A stretch of 8,693 bases of DNA from an uncultured Alphaproteobacteria bacterium (GTDB lineage Bacteria > Pseudomonadota > Alphaproteobacteria > Rhodobacterales > Rhodobacteraceae), in the NCBI GenBank assembly GCA_929200295.1, contig CAKMZE010000012.1:11327-20019 (forward strand). The letters run 5' to 3'. Positions 6,845 through 8,693 of this stretch are shown here, one piece after another. The stretch's first letter is position 1. The number at the start of each line of letters is the position of its first letter. Under the pieces are notes generated by a model. That model had not been told where the DNA came from and made no database searches. It saw nothing but the letters and a program-made list of their open reading frames with translations. Made by a program: the position numbers and the translations under genes.

Positions 6845-7015
6845 TTAGAGCGCGTTACGCTCAATATAGAGCAGGATAAACAGCCCGATGACGCCAAAGA
6901 TCATCGCGTTCACAGCGGCCCATTGGAGAATATCAAGACGCTTGCCGCCTTTGCGCCACGCCATCACCGCGCCAAAAACCATGCCAATGATAAGACCAGC
7001 GAGAGGTAAGATCAT
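6845..7015 (-). CDS. 56-aa two-helix membrane protein, unnamed
   Basis: A small gene read directly from the minus strand. It starts MILPLAGLIIGMVFG and ends LLYIERNAL, then TAA. Two hydrophobic helices (about residues 2-20 and 33-51) flank a basic loop RKGGKR at 21-26. The positive-inside rule predicts a hairpin with the loop in the cytoplasm. Helix 1 carries a glycine zipper, Gly7-x3-Gly11-x3-Gly15, suggesting tight helix packing or oligomerisation. Support for reality: AAGGAG (7027-7022) lies six bases before the ATG, directly after the stop codon of the DUF2927 gene, and the stop is 3 bp before the VWA start. The frame therefore fills exactly the 186-bp gap between two real genes. I do not recognise the family; a membrane partner of the VWA protein or protease is only a guess from context. 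Confidence 0.8.
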   Translation of the reverse strand: MILPLAGLIIGMVFGAVMAWRKGGKRLDILQWAAVNAMIFGVIGLFILLYIERNAL

Positions 7016-7021
7016 GGATGT

Positions 7022-7027
7022 CTCCTT
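7022..7027 (-). promoter_or_regulatory. strong Shine-Dalgarno of the 56-aa gene
   Basis: AAGGAG on the minus strand immediately follows the TAA (7030-7028) of the DUF2927 gene and is six bases from the ATG at 7015. It is the best ribosome site in the minus-strand cluster and the main evidence that the short frame is translated. Confidence 0.75.
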
Positions 7028-8380
7028 TTAAAAGGGGCGGAGTGCGGCAATCTCATCTAACCGGGCTCTCACGTTGGCGCTACTTCCAAATCCGTATCGT
7101 GCCCATCCCGTACTGTCCAGACGGATTGCTTCTGCTTTGTCTGCATTGCCCATTAACATATGGGCCTCGGCCTGAAACATCATCAACGTCGCGACCAGAG
7201 CCGCGTTTTGGTGATAGATTGCCACATCCATTGCGCTATCAGTCAAACGCAGCACGCTTTCTGCATCTCCTGCGGCGAGGGCAAATGCCGCCTTTTGCAC
7301 GGCGATATGGGCTGCGTGAATGCGTGTGTTTGGGTCACGTTGATAGAGATTTTCGGCGGCGTTGAACGCGGCCAAGGCGGCCTGTGCATCGCGCCCAACC
7401 TGAAGCCGCCCGTAAGCGTATTGCGCAAAACCACCGCGCGCATCTTGCCAATCAAAGGCGTTACCGATTTGGATCGCTTGTGCAGCGGCATTGCGGCGCT
7501 CGGTTGGGGATGCGGCACTTGAGAGCGCTGTTTCGATTGCTTCGATCCAGTCGCGTGATGTATCGGGCTGCGATGCCGCAGATTGCCATTGCCCACGTGG
7601 ATTTAACTGTGCGAGCAATTCTGGCAGACGTGATGCGACCTCGGTACGTGTCATCCCGTTCCGCAAGGCTGGCGCGTAATACATGCGCAAAATCAACATA
7701 TCAAAGCCAGTGAGCACAGTATGAATATTGTCATCGTTAAAAACAGAATCGGGCAGGCGGTAGAGATCATTCAAAGGACCCAGCGCTTGTGCGAGTTCCT
7801 CGTGTAAACAATCGCGAATTTCCTGTGGGGCAACATCAGAGGGGACAAAGATCGTCGCGCGGTCGCGATGTGTGAGCGTCGCCCAATCAACCTGAGGCGT
7901 GCGACGCACGCGCTGAAACTCTGACCAGCTTGAAATGCGGGGCACGACAAAACAGGCGGCTTGTGGCACCGCCCGCTGGAGCGTGGCCCGCGAAATTGCT
8001 TCAACCGTGATTTCAGCACTGGGCGTTTGATCCATCGTGATATCGATGCGCGCCTCAGAGCGGAGCCGCCCTAACAGGATCTTGAGATCATGCAGCATGA
8101 TATCGCTGACATCACCTGTGGTGCGCACGCGAATTGGCCCTTCGAACCGGGTTAGGTAGGGAATAGTGCGCCCGCTTTCCATACGAAACGAAAGATCGAG
8201 AAAATCCTGCGCAATTTCACGGTTCGGGCGTGTCGGTCTTTGATGTGCTGCATCGGAGAAAATACGCATATCAATTGGGCTGGTTTGAACGCTTTCTGCG
8301 CGCGATGTCACGTCTTGGCTGTCTGGTACAGGCATGCATGACATTAAGAAACAAAGAGCGCTCGCTGTGATTTTATTCAT
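7028..8380 (-). CDS. DUF2927 domain lipoprotein with helical C-terminus
   Basis: A 450-aa probable lipoprotein. A short signal peptide ends in a lipobox-like LMSC, with Cys15 as the lipidation site, and the mature protein begins with a polar linker. The DUF2927 domain spans about residues 52-275 and includes RPNREIAQDFLDLSFRMESG, LTRFEGPIRVRTTG, VPQAACFVVPRISSW and, at 193-201, HEELAQALG followed by a conserved-looking NDDN segment. From about 290 to 450 lies an Ala-rich helical region with TPR-like periodicity. DUF2927 has no assigned biochemical activity that I know of; HEExxQ resembles a zinc protease HExxH with the second His lost. The ATG overlaps the upstream GNAT stop as ATGA, and the stop abuts the SD of the 56-aa gene, so it is firmly inside an operon. 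Acts in the periplasm, if the lipobox call is right. Confidence 0.87.
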   Translation of the reverse strand: MNKITASALCFLMSCMPVPDSQDVTSRAESVQTSPIDMRIFSDAAHQRPTRPNREIAQDFLDLSFRMESGRTIPYLTRFEGPIRVRTTGDVSDIMLHDLKILLGRLRSEARIDITMDQTPSAEITVEAISRATLQRAVPQAACFVVPRISSWSEFQRVRRTPQVDWATLTHRDRATIFVPSDVAPQEIRDCLHEELAQALGPLNDLYRLPDSVFNDDNIHTVLTGFDMLILRMYYAPALRNGMTRTEVASRLPELLAQLNPRGQWQSAASQPDTSRDWIEAIETALSSAASPTERRNAAAQAIQIGNAFDWQDARGGFAQYAYGRLQVGRDAQAALAAFNAAENLYQRDPNTRIHAAHIAVQKAAFALAAGDAESVLRLTDSAMDVAIYHQNAALVATLMMFQAEAHMLMGNADKAEAIRLDSTGWARYGFGSSANVRARLDEIAALRPF

Positions 8381-8693
8381 GCGACGGCTCTTTGGTATTT
8401 GATAAAATCCGTCTTCTGCGCGACTTGGTCATAAAGATGTTGGGCTGTCGTATTGCCCTCTTGGGTGAGCCAGTACACTGTTGCGATGTTTTTTTGGTCG
8501 GCAACGTCATAAACCGCATTGATAAGGGCGCGTCCAACACCACATCCACGGGCTGAGGGTGCGGTGTAAAGATCTTGCAAATAGCAAACGTCAGCGATTT
8601 TCCATCCGTGACGATGGAAAAGATAATGCGTTAAACCAACGAGTTGCCCGTTGAGTTCAGCAACAAATGCTTGCAAATCACGCGTGTCATCAC
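8377..8693 (-). CDS. GNAT family N-acetyltransferase, 5' partial
   Basis: The frame is open to the right edge of the window, so the true start lies outside and about 105 C-terminal residues are seen; the TTG at 8676 is an internal Leu codon, not a convincing start. Visible GNAT features are the beta-strand pair FVAELNGQLVGLTHYLFH, the strand CYLQDLYTAPSA, and the acetyl-CoA pyrophosphate loop RGCGVGRALI. The C-terminal part holds VYWLTQEGNTTAQHLYDQVA and ends FIKYQRA. It would transfer acetyl from acetyl-CoA to an amine; the acceptor is unknown. The missing N-terminus should be about 40-50 residues by comparison with typical GNATs of about 150 aa. Its stop overlaps the DUF2927 start (ATGA), implying translational coupling. 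Confidence 0.88.
   Translation of the reverse strand, partial: DDTRDLQAFVAELNGQLVGLTHYLFHRHGWKIADVCYLQDLYTAPSARGCGVGRALINAVYDVADQKNIATVYWLTQEGNTTAQHLYDQVAQKTDFIKYQRAVA

Noticed and set aside
7243..7596. Open frames of about 110-120 codons inside the DUF2927 gene
   Set aside because: All are overlapping or antisense to a gene with clear family motifs and lack SDs or recognisable products.
1..8693. Defence island, prophage, integron or CRISPR content
   Set aside because: No repeats with spacers, integrase, transposase, toxin-antitoxin pair or nuclease-like gene was found; the genes are common chromosomal families with consistent codon use.

Overview
The window looks like ordinary chromosomal DNA from an alphaproteobacterium, most likely a marine Rhodobacteraceae (Roseobacter group) member of moderate GC content. 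The support is the gene families themselves: a DUF2927 lipoprotein, a COG3825-type VWA protein, and an Atm1-type ABC exporter. The GC-rich intergenic hairpin ending in CCCCCGGGATATTT is also, from memory, typical of that group. I see no transposase, phage gene, CRISPR array, tRNA or rRNA. Coding density is very high and every intergenic gap is under 100 bases.

Layout. Bases 1-60 hold a GC-rich terminator-like hairpin. A RarD-type drug/metabolite transporter follows on the plus strand and converges with, and overlaps by 58 bp, a LOG-family nucleotide phosphoribohydrolase on the minus strand. From a compact divergent region (1508-1594) a membrane-anchored LysM/Ig-like cell-envelope protein reads rightward, followed 67 bp later by an Atm1-type ABC exporter. 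The exporter converges at about 4.9 kb on a minus-strand cluster that fills the rest of the window.

The minus-strand cluster, in transcription order from the right edge, is: a 5'-truncated GNAT acetyltransferase; a DUF2927 lipoprotein (ATGA start/stop overlap); an easily missed 56-residue two-helix membrane protein at 6845-7015 (strong SD abutting the previous stop); a CoxE-like VWA protein (3-bp gap); and an M48 metalloprotease (42-bp gap). The spacing argues for one translationally coupled operon. Its products are a lipoprotein, a small membrane protein, a VWA protein and a membrane-anchored protease, so a cell-envelope role is a reasonable inference but is not proven.

Nothing here clearly amounts to a new defence or mobile system. 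The points most worth a second look are the unnamed 56-aa glycine-zipper protein inside the coupled operon, the VWA protein without an adjacent MoxR ATPase, the degenerate zincin-like motif in the DUF2927 protein, and two apparently interleaved divergent promoters at 1535-1570.
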